A stretch of 21,702 nucleotides of DNA from a virus: the IMG/VR virus record IMGVR_UViG_3300044722_000009, positions 1 to 21,702 of that record; one strand, given 5' to 3'. A program made the translations under genes and the position numbers. Positions 1 to 7,491 of this stretch are shown here, one piece after another; position 1 is the stretch's first letter, and each line of letters begins with the position of its first letter. The notes under the pieces were generated by a model that worked only from the letters and a program-made list of their open reading frames with translations, was not told the DNA's origin and did no database searches.

Positions 1-181
1 GGACCTGAGCGGCGCGGACCTGAGCGGCGCGGACCTGCGCGACGCGGACCTGCGCGGCGCGGTCCTGCGCGGCGCGGTCCTGCGCGGCGCGGACCTGCGC
101 GGCGCGGACCTGCGCGGCGCGGACCTGAGCGGCGCGGACCTGCGCGACGCGGACCTGCGCGGCGCGGTCCTGCGCGGCTTC
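1..181 (+). repeat. Twelve tandem 15-bp units encoding pentapeptide repeats
   Basis: Twelve head-to-tail 15-bp units fill the start of the window. Each is a small variant of GACCTGCGCGGCGCG and encodes (D/V)L(R/S)(G/D)A. There is also a higher-order period: units 2-5 and 9-12 are almost identical 60-bp blocks, differing only in the last unit. Such near-perfect nucleotide identity, beyond what protein repeats need, points to recent unit duplication by slippage or unequal exchange. The array continues off the left edge, so its full copy number is unknown. Confidence 0.95.
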
Positions 182-541
182 CGCCTCGACCTGTGGGAGA
201 TCCTTGACCACGCGCCGGCCGAGGTCGCCGGCCTACGTGCCGCGCTCGTCGATGGCAAGGTCGATGGCTACGTGTACGAGGGTGAGTGCGCCTGTCTCGT
301 CGGCACGATCGCGAACGTACGGGGCTGCAAACCCGAGGAGCTCGCGGAGATCGGCATCCCGAAGGACGCCGCGCGCCCCGCCGAGGGCTGGTTCATGCCG
401 ATCCGCAAGGGCGACAGCGCGTTGCCGGAGAAGCCGGATGAGTGGGTGTCGGAGGGCGTGTACAGGGCGACGCTCGCGGTCGACTGGATCGACGAATGGG
501 TCGCGTCTCGCACCGCGATCGCGAAGGCGCTGGCGGCATGA
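2..541 (+). CDS. Pentapeptide-repeat protein, 5' truncated by the window
   Basis: The reading frame is open from base 2, so the start lies outside the window. The visible 179 residues are twelve pentapeptide repeats (roughly residues 1-60), which as a family fold into a right-handed quadrilateral beta-helix. A non-repeat C-terminal domain of about 120 residues follows, containing ECACLVGTIANVRGC and ending VDWIDEWVASRTAIAKALAA. Pentapeptide-repeat proteins include DNA mimics that act on gyrase (Qnr, MfpA), but many have no known function, and nothing here proves DNA mimicry. The C-terminal domain is acidic and Trp-containing and I do not recognise it. The stop overlaps the next start (ATGA), so the two genes are probably co-translated. 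An ATG at 272 would give only the C-terminal domain and would ignore the in-frame repeats. Confidence 0.85.
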   Translation, partial: DLSGADLSGADLRDADLRGAVLRGAVLRGADLRGADLRGADLSGADLRDADLRGAVLRGFRLDLWEILDHAPAEVAGLRAALVDGKVDGYVYEGECACLVGTIANVRGCKPEELAEIGIPKDAARPAEGWFMPIRKGDSALPEKPDEWVSEGVYRATLAVDWIDEWVASRTAIAKALAA

Positions 542-1149
542 GCATCGAAGTTGTCACAGGCGGGGAGGTCCTCGCCGCGGTCGCGACGGTCGACGTCGAC
601 CAGCTCCCGGCGCTGCGGACCGCCGCCCAGCAGGGCGTCAGCCTCGCCGAGCAGGCCTCCCGGATCGTGGTCAACGATGCGATCAGCGCGGAGACCGCAA
701 CGGCGTTGCTCGGGCAGGTCGTCGCGGCGCGCCGGCACGCCGAGCAGCAGCGCCTGAGCCTCACGCGGCCGTTGAACGAGGTCGTGAAGCGGATCAACGC
801 GGCGGCTTCGCGGACGGTACGGCCGCTCACCGAGCTCGAGGCCGGGTTGAAGCGCAAGCTCCTCGTCTACCAGGCCGCGCAGCAGCGCAAGGCTGAGCAG
901 GAGCGTGCGCGGCTGGAGGCGGAGGCTGAGCGCCGCCGCGCCGAGGAGGCTGAGGAGCGCCGCCAGATCGAAGAGGCGACACGGGTCGAGCGTGAGGCCG
1001 CTGCGCGCGCGGCGGCGGCAGCTGAGACGGCGGCGCGGCACGCACGGGATGAGGAGGTTCGCCGGGAGCGCGAGGAGGCGGCCGCGGTCGAGCAGGAAAA
1101 GCGTGACGCGATCGCCGCGGCCATTGCAAGGCGCGAGACCGCCCGATGA
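538..1149 (+). CDS. Coiled-coil phage protein of unknown function
   Basis: A 203-residue protein. The start at 538 is chosen because it overlaps the previous stop as ATGA; the frame stays open upstream to 442, but that part runs over the pentapeptide gene. The N-terminal 100 residues look helical and ordinary in composition. From about residue 110 to the end the protein is almost pure charged coiled coil, rich in Glu, Arg and Ala (for example QQRKAEQERARLEAEAERRR). Proteins of this shape occur in early phage operons near recombination or replication genes. I cannot assign a function. A Gam-like or structural coiled-coil role is possible but unsupported by any specific motif. Confidence 0.8.
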   Translation: MSIEVVTGGEVLAAVATVDVDQLPALRTAAQQGVSLAEQASRIVVNDAISAETATALLGQVVAARRHAEQQRLSLTRPLNEVVKRINAAASRTVRPLTELEAGLKRKLLVYQAAQQRKAEQERARLEAEAERRRAEEAEERRQIEEATRVEREAAARAAAAAETAARHARDEEVRREREEAAAVEQEKRDAIAAAIARRETAR

Positions 1150-1358
1150 CCGACGAGCAGACGTTCGAAGGCTACGTCCTGAAGGTCGAGTTGGAGTTCA
1201 TCGCGAACCCGCGTGGTGCACGGGCGATCAGCTCGCAAGCGGCTGAGGTCAGGGACGCCGCGGTCGCGGCTATGCGCACGGCCGTTGAGGATGCGGGTGC
1301 GACGGTGCTCAGGACGGGCTACGGGTGCCTGCCGCTCGTGCCCGGGACCGACACATGA
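1146..1358 (+). CDS. Small conserved-looking protein, unknown function
   Basis: A 70-residue protein beginning MTDEQTFEGYVLKVELEF. It starts on an ATGA overlap with the upstream stop and ends on another ATGA overlap with the helicase-methyltransferase gene, so it is translationally embedded between two convincing genes. It has an N-terminal beta-rich segment and a central helix (AAEVRDAAVAAMRTAVEDAG), then ends [13 protein letters not shown]. No catalytic motif, membrane segment or metal site is visible. Its position suggests an accessory to the downstream fusion enzyme, but this is only inference from order. Confidence 0.7.
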   Translation: MTDEQTFEGYVLKVELEFIANPRGARAISSQAAEVRDAAVAAMRTAVEDAGATVLRTGYGCLPLVPGTDT

Positions 1359-3943
1359 GCTACACCGAGTTCCTCGCGGCGAAGGCGACCGTCGCGACCG
1401 TCGACGGCTTCCCTGTCGACCTGGACGAGATTCACCCGATCTTGAAGCCGCATCAGCGACTGATAGTGCAGTGGGCGGTTCGCGGCGGGCGCCGCGCGAT
1501 CTTCGCCGCGTTCGGCTTGGGCAAGACGATGATCCAACTCGAGGCGCTGAGGCTGATCCTCACGCGGGCGGGCGGCAAGGCGCTGATCGTCTGCCCGCTC
1601 GGGGTGCATCAGGAGTTCGATCACGACGCCGCGATGCTCGGCCTGCAGCTTCACCGGATCCGCACGACGGCGCAGGCCGAGGCGCTGCCCGCTGGGGTGA
1701 TCGCGATCACGAACTACGAGCCGGTCCGCGACGGCAAGCTCGACCCGAACGTCTTCACCGTGGTCAGCCTCGACGAGGCCGCGATCCTCCGGTCGTACGG
1801 CTCGAAGACCTACCAGACGTTCCTGACCTTGTTCGAGGCGGTGGCCTACCGCTTCGTCGCGACGGCGACACCGTCGCCAAATCGCTTCAAGGAGTTGATC
1901 CACTACGCCGCGTTCCTGGGCATCATGGATTCGGGGCAGTCGCTCACCAGGTTCTTCAAGCGCGACTCGACGCAGGCGAACAACCTGACGCTGCTGGAGT
2001 CCCAGGAGCGCAACTTCTGGCTGTGGCTGGCGAGCTGGTCCGCATGGGTGCAGTCGCCGGCAGACCTGTGCGGCTGCGGCTGCCACACGGCCGCGGCCGT
2101 TAACGGGCCCGGCTGCGAGGCCTGCGGCTGCTCGGAGTACGTGCTGCCCGGCCTCGATGTGCGCGAGCACGACATCGCGATCGATCACCGTGAGCGCGAG
2201 AACGTCGAGCGCCACACCGGCCAGCACTATCTGCTCGCCGACAGCGCCGTGAGCTTGCAGGCGGCCGCGCAGGAGAAGCGCGCGTCGATCCCCGCGCGCG
2301 TGCAGCAGCTCGTGCAGATCCTCGACGAGTACGAGGCCGCGGGCGAGCTCGACGCGATCATCGTCTACTGCCACCTCAACGATGAGCAGCGCGCGATCGA
2401 ACACGCCCTCACCGACAGGGGCGTGTCGTTCTCATCGATCGACGGGTCGATGCCCACCGAAGAGGTCGAACGGCACCTAGCCGAGTGGAAGGCCGGCCGG
2501 ACGGTGGCGCTGGTCGGCAAGCCGGTGATGCTCGGCGTCGGCGTGAACCTTCAGCGCGCCAACAAGATGGTGTTCGTCGGGATCGACTACCGCTTCCACG
2601 ACCTCTTCCAGGCGATCCACCGAATCCTGCGGTTCGGGCAGACCCGCCGGTGCGAGGTCCACTTCATCTTCGTTGAGTCTGAGCGTGAGATCCGCATCTC
2701 GCTGTTCGCGAAGTGGCGTCAACACGAGGAGCTGACCGCTGAGATGAGCGACCTGATTCGCGAGCATGGCCTGTCCCGAGCGAGCGTGCTGGACGCGCTG
2801 AAGCGGTCGCTTGGCGTCGACCGCGTCGAGGTGTCCGGGGAGGGGTGGCGGCTCGTCAACAACGACTGCGTCCCGGAGGTCGCGTCGCTTCCGGGCGACA
2901 GCGTCGGCCTGATCGTCACGTCCATCCCTTTCAGCAACCATTACGAATACTCGCCGGCCTACGAGGACCTCGGCTGCACAGAGAGCAACGAGCACTTCTG
3001 GGCGCAGATGGACTACCTCACCCCGGAGCTGTTGCGGGTGCTGCAGCCGGGTCGGATCTACGCCTGCCACGTCAAGGATCGCATCCTGTTCGGCAACGTA
3101 ACCGGCGCCGGCGTGCCGACGTCGTCACCGTTTCACGCCGAGGCGATCATGCACGGCCGCGCCCACGGCTTCGACTACCTCGGCATGGTGACCGTCGTCA
3201 CCGACGTCGTCCGGGAGAACAACCAGACCTACCGTCTCGGCTGGTCAGAGCAGTGCAAGGACGGCACGAAGATGGGCGTCGGCTCACCCGAATACGTCCT
3301 GCTGTTCCACAAGCCTCAATCGGATCGGACGCGCGGCTACGCCGACGAGCCGGTCGCCAAGACGAAGACCGATTACTCGCGTGCCCGCTGGCAGGTCGAC
3401 GCGCACGCGTTCTGGCGCTCCTCCGGGGACCGGCACCTGACGACCGACGAGCTCGCGGCGATGGGCCCGGACAAGCTCGCGAAGGCGTTCACCGAGCACA
3501 CGCTCCAGGGCGTCTACGACTACGAGTCGCACATCCGGATCGGTGAGGCGTTGGATGGCCGTGGTGCGCTGCCGTCGACGTTCATGGCGGTCGCGCCCGG
3601 TTCGCACCATCCCGACGTGTGGCATGACGTGAACCGGATGCGGACGCTGAACGGCGAGCAGTCGGCGCGGGGCCTCGTGCAGCATCTGTGCCCGCTGCAG
3701 GTCGACATCGTGGACCGGCTGATCATCCGGTACAGCAACGAGGGCGAGCTCGTGCTCGACCCGTTCTCCGGGCTCGGCACCGTCCCCGTCCGGGCGCTGG
3801 CGCTCGGCCGTCAGGGCCTGGGCGTCGAGCTGAACGGCGGCTATTTCCTTGACGCGGTGAAGTACCTCGAGGCTGAGGAGCGCAAGCACGCGATGCCCCG
3901 GCTGTTCGACTCGCTCGACGTGCCTGCGGCTTCGACCCGCTGA
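1355..3943 (+). CDS. SF2/SNF2-type helicase fused to beta-class DNA methyltransferase
   Basis: An 862-residue two-part enzyme. The start at 1355 is chosen by its ATGA overlap with the previous gene; the frame extends upstream to 1325 with an unlikely Arg-rich N-terminus. Residues 1-460 form an SF2 ATPase: Walker A FGLGKT at 53-58, a DEAA box at 140-143 (DEAH in most relatives), motif III-like TATPSPN near 170-176, and [11 protein letters not shown] at 419-429 with the motif VI arginines. A Cys-rich insertion at about 239-259 (CGCGCH, then CEACGC) could bind zinc. Residues 490-862 form an amino-methyltransferase in beta order: catalytic motif IV TSIPF at 522-526 comes before the AdoMet motif DPFSGLGT at 802-809. 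SIPF replaces the usual (D/S)PPY. No nuclease domain is visible, so it is probably a translocating self-modification or anti-restriction enzyme rather than a complete restriction system. That role is inference. Confidence 0.9.
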   Translation: MSYTEFLAAKATVATVDGFPVDLDEIHPILKPHQRLIVQWAVRGGRRAIFAAFGLGKTMIQLEALRLILTRAGGKALIVCPLGVHQEFDHDAAMLGLQLHRIRTTAQAEALPAGVIAITNYEPVRDGKLDPNVFTVVSLDEAAILRSYGSKTYQTFLTLFEAVAYRFVATATPSPNRFKELIHYAAFLGIMDSGQSLTRFFKRDSTQANNLTLLESQERNFWLWLASWSAWVQSPADLCGCGCHTAAAVNGPGCEACGCSEYVLPGLDVREHDIAIDHRERENVERHTGQHYLLADSAVSLQAAAQEKRASIPARVQQLVQILDEYEAAGELDAIIVYCHLNDEQRAIEHALTDRGVSFSSIDGSMPTEEVERHLAEWKAGRTVALVGKPVMLGVGVNLQRANKMVFVGIDYRFHDLFQAIHRILRFGQTRRCEVHFIFVESEREIRISLFAKWRQHEELTAEMSDLIREHGLSRASVLDALKRSLGVDRVEVSGEGWRLVNNDCVPEVASLPGDSVGLIVTSIPFSNHYEYSPAYEDLGCTESNEHFWAQMDYLTPELLRVLQPGRIYACHVKDRILFGNVTGAGVPTSSPFHAEAIMHGRAHGFDYLGMVTVVTDVVRENNQTYRLGWSEQCKDGTKMGVGSPEYVLLFHKPQSDRTRGYADEPVAKTKTDYSRARWQVDAHAFWRSSGDRHLTTDELAAMGPDKLAKAFTEHTLQGVYDYESHIRIGEALDGRGALPSTFMAVAPGSHHPDVWHDVNRMRTLNGEQSARGLVQHLCPLQVDIVDRLIIRYSNEGELVLDPFSGLGTVPVRALALGRQGLGVELNGGYFLDAVKYLEAEERKHAMPRLFDSLDVPAASTR

Positions 3944-3951
3944 CCGCCGTA

Positions 3952-4236
3952 TTGCGGCTCGTGCGGCTGATCACGGACGGTTCGCGCGGTGCGAAGTGCG
4001 CTCACTGCGGGCTCCCTTCGAGCGTGTCGGACGACTGGCGCAACACGCAGCCGGGCTCCGGCGAAGTGTGTTGGCTGGTCTTCGATCCTGAGACAAGCAA
4101 GTACCGGCGGTCGTGCGAGGGCGATACGACTGGTTACGCCTACGGCCGCGACCCTGAGACGGGCGCGACCGTCGGCCGCAACGACCTATGCCCGTGCGGG
4201 TCGGGGCTGAAGTGGAAGCGCTGCCACGGCAGGTGA
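3952..4236 (+). CDS. Small SEC-C motif zinc-binding protein
   Basis: A 94-residue protein if started at the TTG at 3952. An in-frame GTG at 3961 would remove three residues and is equally plausible; neither has a clear Shine-Dalgarno sequence. The C-terminus, [20 protein letters not shown], is a textbook SEC-C motif, with zinc ligands Cys80, Cys82, Cys91 and His92. The motif was first described at the SecA C-terminus and is found in many small proteins. An N-terminal CAHCG at 16-20 and further cysteines at 40 and 55 may form a second metal site. It directly follows the helicase-methyltransferase, so it may be an accessory of that enzyme, but its function is unknown. It closes this operon; a new promoter follows. 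Confidence 0.8.
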   Translation: MRLVRLITDGSRGAKCAHCGLPSSVSDDWRNTQPGSGEVCWLVFDPETSKYRRSCEGDTTGYAYGRDPETGATVGRNDLCPCGSGLKWKRCHGR

Positions 4237-4260
4237 GCTCCGGAACGCTATGCGCCTAGA

Positions 4261-4301
4261 GGTTGCACAGTCAGGGCTGTCTTGTGCTACCTTTGGTCGC
4301 A
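4261..4301 (+). promoter_or_regulatory. Phage promoter with flanking inverted repeat
   Basis: An extended -10, TGC-TACCTT (hexamer 4288-4293), is followed by TGGTCGC and a likely start point at about A4301. A -35-like TTGCAC lies at 4263-4268, 19 bases upstream. The -35 and -10 are part of an imperfect inverted repeat: GGTTGCAC at 4261-4268 against GTGCTACC at 4284-4291, with one mismatch and a 15-bp gap, which suggests an operator. It would drive the operon starting at 4328 with a short leader carrying an SD. The core matches the promoters near 9618, 10814 and 11026. Confidence 0.65.
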
Positions 4302-4327
4302 CAGCAACCTATCCGCAGGAGATGGCG

Positions 4328-4645
4328 ATGACGATCGACGAGGCCATAGTTCACCTCGATCCACAGCACGTCCGAGACGTCCTGAACTCGGGTGTCGCGC
4401 ACGACGAGCACAACACCCTCGGCCTGCACGGCCGCGGCGTCACAGCGTCGATGGCCAACGACTTCGTGACGCAGCTCGCGTACGTCAAAGTCATGGTCAC
4501 GGAGGAGGCCCTTGTGCGGCAGGCGTGCCGGCCGCTGGACGAGCTCCGGGAGGCCATGCTCGAGGGGTCCGGCCGCGCTATGGCCGAGCTTGCGCGGCGC
4601 GGCCTGCCGCTGCCGATGGTTGATCGTGAGACGGCGTTCCTGTGA
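4328..4645 (+). CDS. Hypothetical phage protein, first gene of the small-gene operon
   Basis: A 105-residue protein beginning MTIDEAIVHLDPQHVRDVLNSG. ATG 4328 is preferred over the upstream in-frame ATG at 4250 because a promoter lies between them and AGGAG at 4317-4321 sits six bases upstream. Another in-frame ATG at 4322 lies too close to that AGGAG. The protein looks mostly helical, with a central HGRGVTASMANDFVTQLAYVKVMV segment and a C-terminal helix. No known domain or catalytic motif is recognised. As the promoter-proximal gene of a long operon it may be strongly expressed early, but this is inference. Confidence 0.75.
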   Translation: MTIDEAIVHLDPQHVRDVLNSGVAHDEHNTLGLHGRGVTASMANDFVTQLAYVKVMVTEEALVRQACRPLDELREAMLEGSGRAMAELARRGLPLPMVDRETAFL

Positions 4646-5055
4646 GCACCGCGGACACGAGCGTCGTGCTTGTGATGAGCGCGATGGCCGCCAACGATCT
4701 ATGGGTCCGGGCGCACGTGCCGGTCATGACCGACGCCACGGGCGCGTGCGAGCTCCGCGACGCGCTGCGGGGCCTCGAGGTGACGGAGGCCGGGGAGATA
4801 CGGGTGCGGTGCGACGAGGCTGCGTTGGCGTTCATCCGAGCGGAGGCGCCCGAGATCGCGCGGCGGTGGCCGGAGGTCTTCGGCGATGTCGAGGTGCCGC
4901 GTACCGCCAGGCTCGCGATGGTCTGCGCCAACGTCGTTGGGCAGACGGTCGCTGGAGTCGAGGTCGACCGGCACGGCGGCCTGCGGCTGGTGTTCGAGAC
5001 CGGCGACGCGTTCCTCGTCGGGCCGGACGGCTCGTTGGATTGGCGGGCGGCATGA
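4642..5055 (+). CDS. Hypothetical phage protein
   Basis: A 137-residue protein starting at a GTG that overlaps the previous stop (GTGA). Residues 1-25 look like a beta-rich start (DTSVVLVMSAMAANDLWVRAHV). A middle segment has EAPEIARRWPEVFGDVEVPRTARLAM, and the C-terminal part looks like a small beta-sandwich (GGLRLVFETGDAFLVGPDGSLDWRAA). No signal peptide, membrane helix or metal motif is evident. I do not recognise the family. Its stop overlaps the next ATG, so translation is probably coupled to the membrane protein that follows. Confidence 0.7.
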   Translation: MSTADTSVVLVMSAMAANDLWVRAHVPVMTDATGACELRDALRGLEVTEAGEIRVRCDEAALAFIRAEAPEIARRWPEVFGDVEVPRTARLAMVCANVVGQTVAGVEVDRHGGLRLVFETGDAFLVGPDGSLDWRAA

Positions 5056-5213
5056 CCGGGTTTGGTGGGCTGCTCGTCCTGGTCGGTGCGGTCCTTGCGT
5101 TGCCGCAGGTGTTCACGGCGGCGCCGGCTCAGGTCGTGTTCTGCGTCGGGGTGTTGTTGGCGATCGCCGGAGGCGTGCTGCTCGTCGATCACGCTCCGCG
5201 CCGTCACCGCTGA
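5052..5213 (+). CDS. Small two-helix membrane protein
   Basis: A 53-residue protein with two hydrophobic segments: about residues 5-20 (GGLLVLVGAVLALPQV) and 26-44 (AQVVFCVGVLLAIAGGVLLV). A positively charged tail, APRRHR, probably stays in the cytoplasm. It starts with an ATGA overlap on the upstream gene. Small two-helix proteins in phages include holins, antiholins and superinfection-exclusion proteins. The location in an early operon, away from any lysin, argues against a holin. Its function is unknown, but membrane location is well supported by composition. Confidence 0.7.
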   Translation: MTGFGGLLVLVGAVLALPQVFTAAPAQVVFCVGVLLAIAGGVLLVDHAPRRHR

Positions 5214-5264
5214 GCCAGGTCCTTGTGATGCGCGTAACCCCATTCGTCAGGAGGACAGCCGCCG

Positions 5265-5591
5265 ATGGCAATCGTTGAGGTGAGCCAGCCGAGCCAGCCG
5301 CGTCAGGCACTGGACCGCGCCAACAAGGTGCGCGCGGCCGCGGCAGAACTGAAACGAGAGGTGAAGGCCGGGAAGCTCACGGTCAGGCAGGCGCTGAGCG
5401 ACGAGCGCGCGGGCGCGGTCACCGTGATTGATCTGCTCAGGTGCCAAGCGGGTGTGCGCCTTTACACCGCGGCCAAGCTGTTGGAGGCCAAGGCGATGGA
5501 GGATCCGGCAAACCGGATCCCGTCCTCGAAGCGGGTGCGTGATCTGACGGACCGGCAGCGCGGCCTGATCGCCGAGTGGTGCGAGTCGTGA
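5265..5591 (+). CDS. Phage-encoded actinobacterial-type integration host factor (mIHF-like)
   Basis: A 108-residue basic protein. The start is fixed by a strong AGGAGG at 5249-5254, ten bases before ATG 5265. The layout matches the mIHF/sIHF family of actinobacteria: a long basic N-terminal helix (ALDRANKVRAAAAELKREVKAG, about 14-36), then TVIDLLRCQAGVRLYTAAKLLEA resembling the family's LLxALPGVGxxxAxxLM segment, then RVRDLTDRQRGLIAEW resembling the RRLRGLGxRQRxALL signature. The family binds and bends DNA without much sequence specificity and was found as a host factor for mycobacteriophage L5 integration. A phage copy could shape packaging, recombination or transcription. The family's glycine-containing turn is altered here (QAGVRLYTA), so DNA-binding details may differ. 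Confidence 0.8.
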   Translation: MAIVEVSQPSQPRQALDRANKVRAAAAELKREVKAGKLTVRQALSDERAGAVTVIDLLRCQAGVRLYTAAKLLEAKAMEDPANRIPSSKRVRDLTDRQRGLIAEWCES

Positions 5592-6106
5592 CCGAGGTGC
5601 AGCGGCGCCGCGACGGCCGTGTGCAGTCCTACCCGGTCGCGACGATGAGCCGCGCCAGGGAGCTTCACGCCGCCGAATGGACGCCTACGGAGGTGCGCGG
5701 CCTGCTCGAGCAGGAGGGGCATCCGGTGCCGTCGGTGAAGACGTTGCAGAAGTGGTTTGACCCGAAGTACGGGGCGCGGCAGCTTGCGAAGGCGCGGGCG
5801 CTGGCCCGGGCGAAGCGCGCGGAGACAGCGGTGTTCAGGTTGCCGTCGAGCCGCCCGGAGTACCAGAAGGCTTTCATGGTTGTGCTGCGTCGGCAGGGCC
5901 TGTCGTACAGGGACATTGCGGTCGTGGCGTCGATCGTGTTCGGTGCGCGACTCAGCGCTGAGCAGGCTAGGTATCGGATCACTGGCAAGGTCAAGGAGCC
6001 GCGGCGTCGGCAGCGCGTTGGCCGGTGTGGGTGCGGTGCGCCGCTTCCGTATTCGGGGATGGGGCGGCCGCGGAAGAGCTGTGACGAGTGCCGGGCGCGG
6101 CGATGA
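5588..6106 (+). CDS. Helix-turn-helix plus zinc-ribbon DNA-binding protein
   Basis: A 172-residue basic protein if started at GTG 5588, which overlaps the mIHF stop (GTGA); in-frame GTGs at 5576 and 5579 are possible but overlap more. The N-terminal part has an HTH-like segment, SRARELHAAEWTPTEVRGLLEQEG, then VPSVKTLQKWFDPKY. A second helix-rich section follows (RQGLSYRDIAVVASIVFGARLSAEQARYRIT). The C-terminus has four cysteines arranged CGC...CDEC in GRCGCGAPLPYSGMGRPRKSC, typical of a small zinc ribbon. It is likely a DNA-binding regulator or a recombinase-like accessory. I cannot name a family. It resembles resolvase-type HTH proteins only in general outline. Confidence 0.75.
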   Translation: MTEVQRRRDGRVQSYPVATMSRARELHAAEWTPTEVRGLLEQEGHPVPSVKTLQKWFDPKYGARQLAKARALARAKRAETAVFRLPSSRPEYQKAFMVVLRRQGLSYRDIAVVASIVFGARLSAEQARYRITGKVKEPRRRQRVGRCGCGAPLPYSGMGRPRKSCDECRARR

Positions 6107-6279
6107 AGCCGCCGCCGCGGGAGCTGGTCGTGCGTGCTGAGCCGCGGGCGTGCGTGGACTGCGGCCGCGCGATCCTTCCGGGCCACCTCTATCTGGTCGA
6201 GGGACCGCGGCATGTGGCTTGTCGGCCACCGGCACGGCTGGACGTCGAGAAGCTCGCGAAGGCGGCACGCGGACGATGA
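6103..6279 (+). CDS. Small zinc-ribbon protein
   Basis: A 58-residue protein starting at the ATGA overlap with the previous stop. CVDCGRAILPG and a later HVAC supply three cysteines and one histidine, enough for one zinc site. The N-terminus, KPPPRELVVRAEP, is flexible and Pro-rich, and the C-terminus (ARLDVEKLAKAARGR) is a basic helix. Many phage and host small proteins have this form, and I see no specific family. The next gene again overlaps by ATGA. Confidence 0.65.
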   Translation: MKPPPRELVVRAEPRACVDCGRAILPGHLYLVEGPRHVACRPPARLDVEKLAKAARGR

Positions 6280-6581
6280 AGGTCTACGCGATTGCGGAGC
6301 CAGTGCGGCGGTCGGTGGCCGTGTACGTCGAGGTCCACGAGGACTCGGAGGGCGTGCGGCACTTCGAGACGCTCGCGGGTGGTGCGGCCAGGATTGTGGA
6401 GGTCGCGCCTGGTGCTGAGCCGCCGATGTGGGCGCGCGTGCCGGAACGGATCGCGGCTGCGCTCGCGGAGGCGCTTGCGCCGCGGCCGGTCGCGACTGAG
6501 CGTCATCTCGATGATGCGATCGCGTTGCGGGACAGGCTGCTGACGCTTGTCGAGAAGGCCCACGATGGGTGGAAGCCATGA
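6276..6581 (+). CDS. Hypothetical phage protein
   Basis: A 101-residue protein beginning MKVYAIAEPVRRSVAVYVEVHED. It starts and ends with ATGA overlaps. The first 50 residues look like a beta-sheet domain and the last 50 are helical (RIAAALAEALAPRP, then DDAIALRDRLLTLVEKAHDGWKP). No membrane, metal or catalytic motif is visible. The C-terminal helical part could mediate oligomerisation. Its function is unknown. Confidence 0.7.
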   Translation: MKVYAIAEPVRRSVAVYVEVHEDSEGVRHFETLAGGAARIVEVAPGAEPPMWARVPERIAAALAEALAPRPVATERHLDDAIALRDRLLTLVEKAHDGWKP

Positions 6582-6937
6582 CCGACGATGCGCTCGTCGA
6601 CGGGCTACTCGGGCTGATGGCGGAGCGCGACCGCTTGGAGGTCGAGGTCGCCGAGTTGCGCGCGCGGCTCGCCTTGGTGCCGGCCGAGGCCGACGTCGTG
6701 CGGCGGGCGTACCGGCGCGGCTACCTGACCGGCCGAGCTGCGCAGCGCCGCGGTGAACCAGCGGTGACGAACCCGGAGCGCCAGGCCCGCGGCTGGGTCC
6801 GTCAGGCCGTCGTCGGGCCGGAGATCACGCGGCTGCATGACCTGGGGCTGAGTGCGCGCGAGGTCGCGGCAAGGCTGGGCGTGAGCGCGGACTACGTGCG
6901 CCATCACCTCGACGTGGCGGCCTCTCGTGGCGCCTAA
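6578..6937 (+). CDS. Coiled-coil and helix-turn-helix regulator-like protein
   Basis: A 119-residue protein from ATG 6578 (ATGA overlap); an in-frame ATG at 6569 would add three residues. The N-terminal 35 residues form a short coiled coil (LMAERDRLEVEVAELRARLALV). The C-terminal 35 residues contain a convincing HTH, ITRLHDLGLSAREVAARLGV followed by SADYVRHHL, similar to sigma region 4 or resolvase-type HTHs. The middle is basic (RRAYRRGYLTGRAAQRRGE). The arrangement suggests a small DNA-binding protein that dimerises through the N-terminal coil. Which promoter it controls cannot be read from the sequence; the dyad-containing promoters at 4261 and 9590 are candidates. Confidence 0.7.
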   Translation: MTDDALVDGLLGLMAERDRLEVEVAELRARLALVPAEADVVRRAYRRGYLTGRAAQRRGEPAVTNPERQARGWVRQAVVGPEITRLHDLGLSAREVAARLGVSADYVRHHLDVAASRGA

Positions 6938-7490
6938 CCCGCGTCGGCTCGACGCGCGCCTCGACGAGCTGTACGCGAGGCTGCCAGCGCTGAAATGCCG
7001 CGGTGTCTGTTCGGACTCGTGCGGCCCGATCGAGATGAGCGTCCGTGAGCGCCAACGCGCTGAGACCGAGGCTGGTCGGCCGCTGACGTGCGAGGCAACA
7101 GGCGCGACCTGTTCGATGCTGACCGCGGACCGTCGCTGCGGCGTCTATGAGGTCCGGCCGCTGATCTGTCGGCTGTGGGGCATTATCGAGTCGCTGCCGT
7201 GCCCGTACGGCTGTGTGCCTGAGGGCGGGTATCTCCCGGACGAGGATGGTTGGCGGCTGCTGCTCGCGGCTGATCTGATCGGCGGGACCCCGAGCCGTGA
7301 GGAGTTCCGGCGGCTCATGGACGGCGTCGCTGCGTTCGATGCGCTCACGCCGGATGAGCGTCGCCGTGTCGCGCGTGACTGGTCGCGGGAGATGGTGCCG
7401 CGGCCGACCTTGGAGGGGCGCGCGGGCGCGCTGCCCCGGTCAATCATCGAGCTGGGGTTCCGGCGCGATGCCCACAACAAACGGAGATGA
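6927..7490 (+). CDS. YkgJ-family cysteine-cluster protein
   Basis: A 187-residue protein starting at GTG 6927 and overlapping the upstream gene by 11 bases. It contains nine cysteines in the N-terminal half, at 24, 28, 32, 55, 62, 71, 81, 92 and 96. The spacing in CRGVCSDSC and the CGVYEVRPLICRLWG block are characteristic of the YkgJ/UPF0153 cysteine-cluster family, in which CGIYExRPxxCR is the hallmark. The family is thought to bind a metal, zinc or an iron-sulfur cluster, and most members have no known reaction. The C-terminal half, with EEFRRLMDGVAAFDALTPDERRR, is helical. A metal-binding enzyme of this kind in a phage operon is uncommon but not unknown. Family assignment is fairly firm; the role is unknown. 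Confidence 0.75.
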   Translation: MAPNPRRLDARLDELYARLPALKCRGVCSDSCGPIEMSVRERQRAETEAGRPLTCEATGATCSMLTADRRCGVYEVRPLICRLWGIIESLPCPYGCVPEGGYLPDEDGWRLLLAADLIGGTPSREEFRRLMDGVAAFDALTPDERRRVARDWSREMVPRPTLEGRAGALPRSIIELGFRRDAHNKRR

Positions 7491-7491
7491 G

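Noticed and set aside
1-181. Short regular repeats as a possible CRISPR array
   Set aside because: Units are contiguous 15-mers without spacers and encode pentapeptide repeats in frame.
1319-2404. 361-codon minus-strand frame opposite the helicase
   Set aside because: The helicase motifs on the + strand are unmistakable, and the antisense frame has no recognisable domain.
5225-5278. 17-codon frame before the mIHF-like gene
   Set aside because: It runs across the strong AGGAGG and start of that gene and has no stop/start coupling, unlike the mini-ORFs reported.
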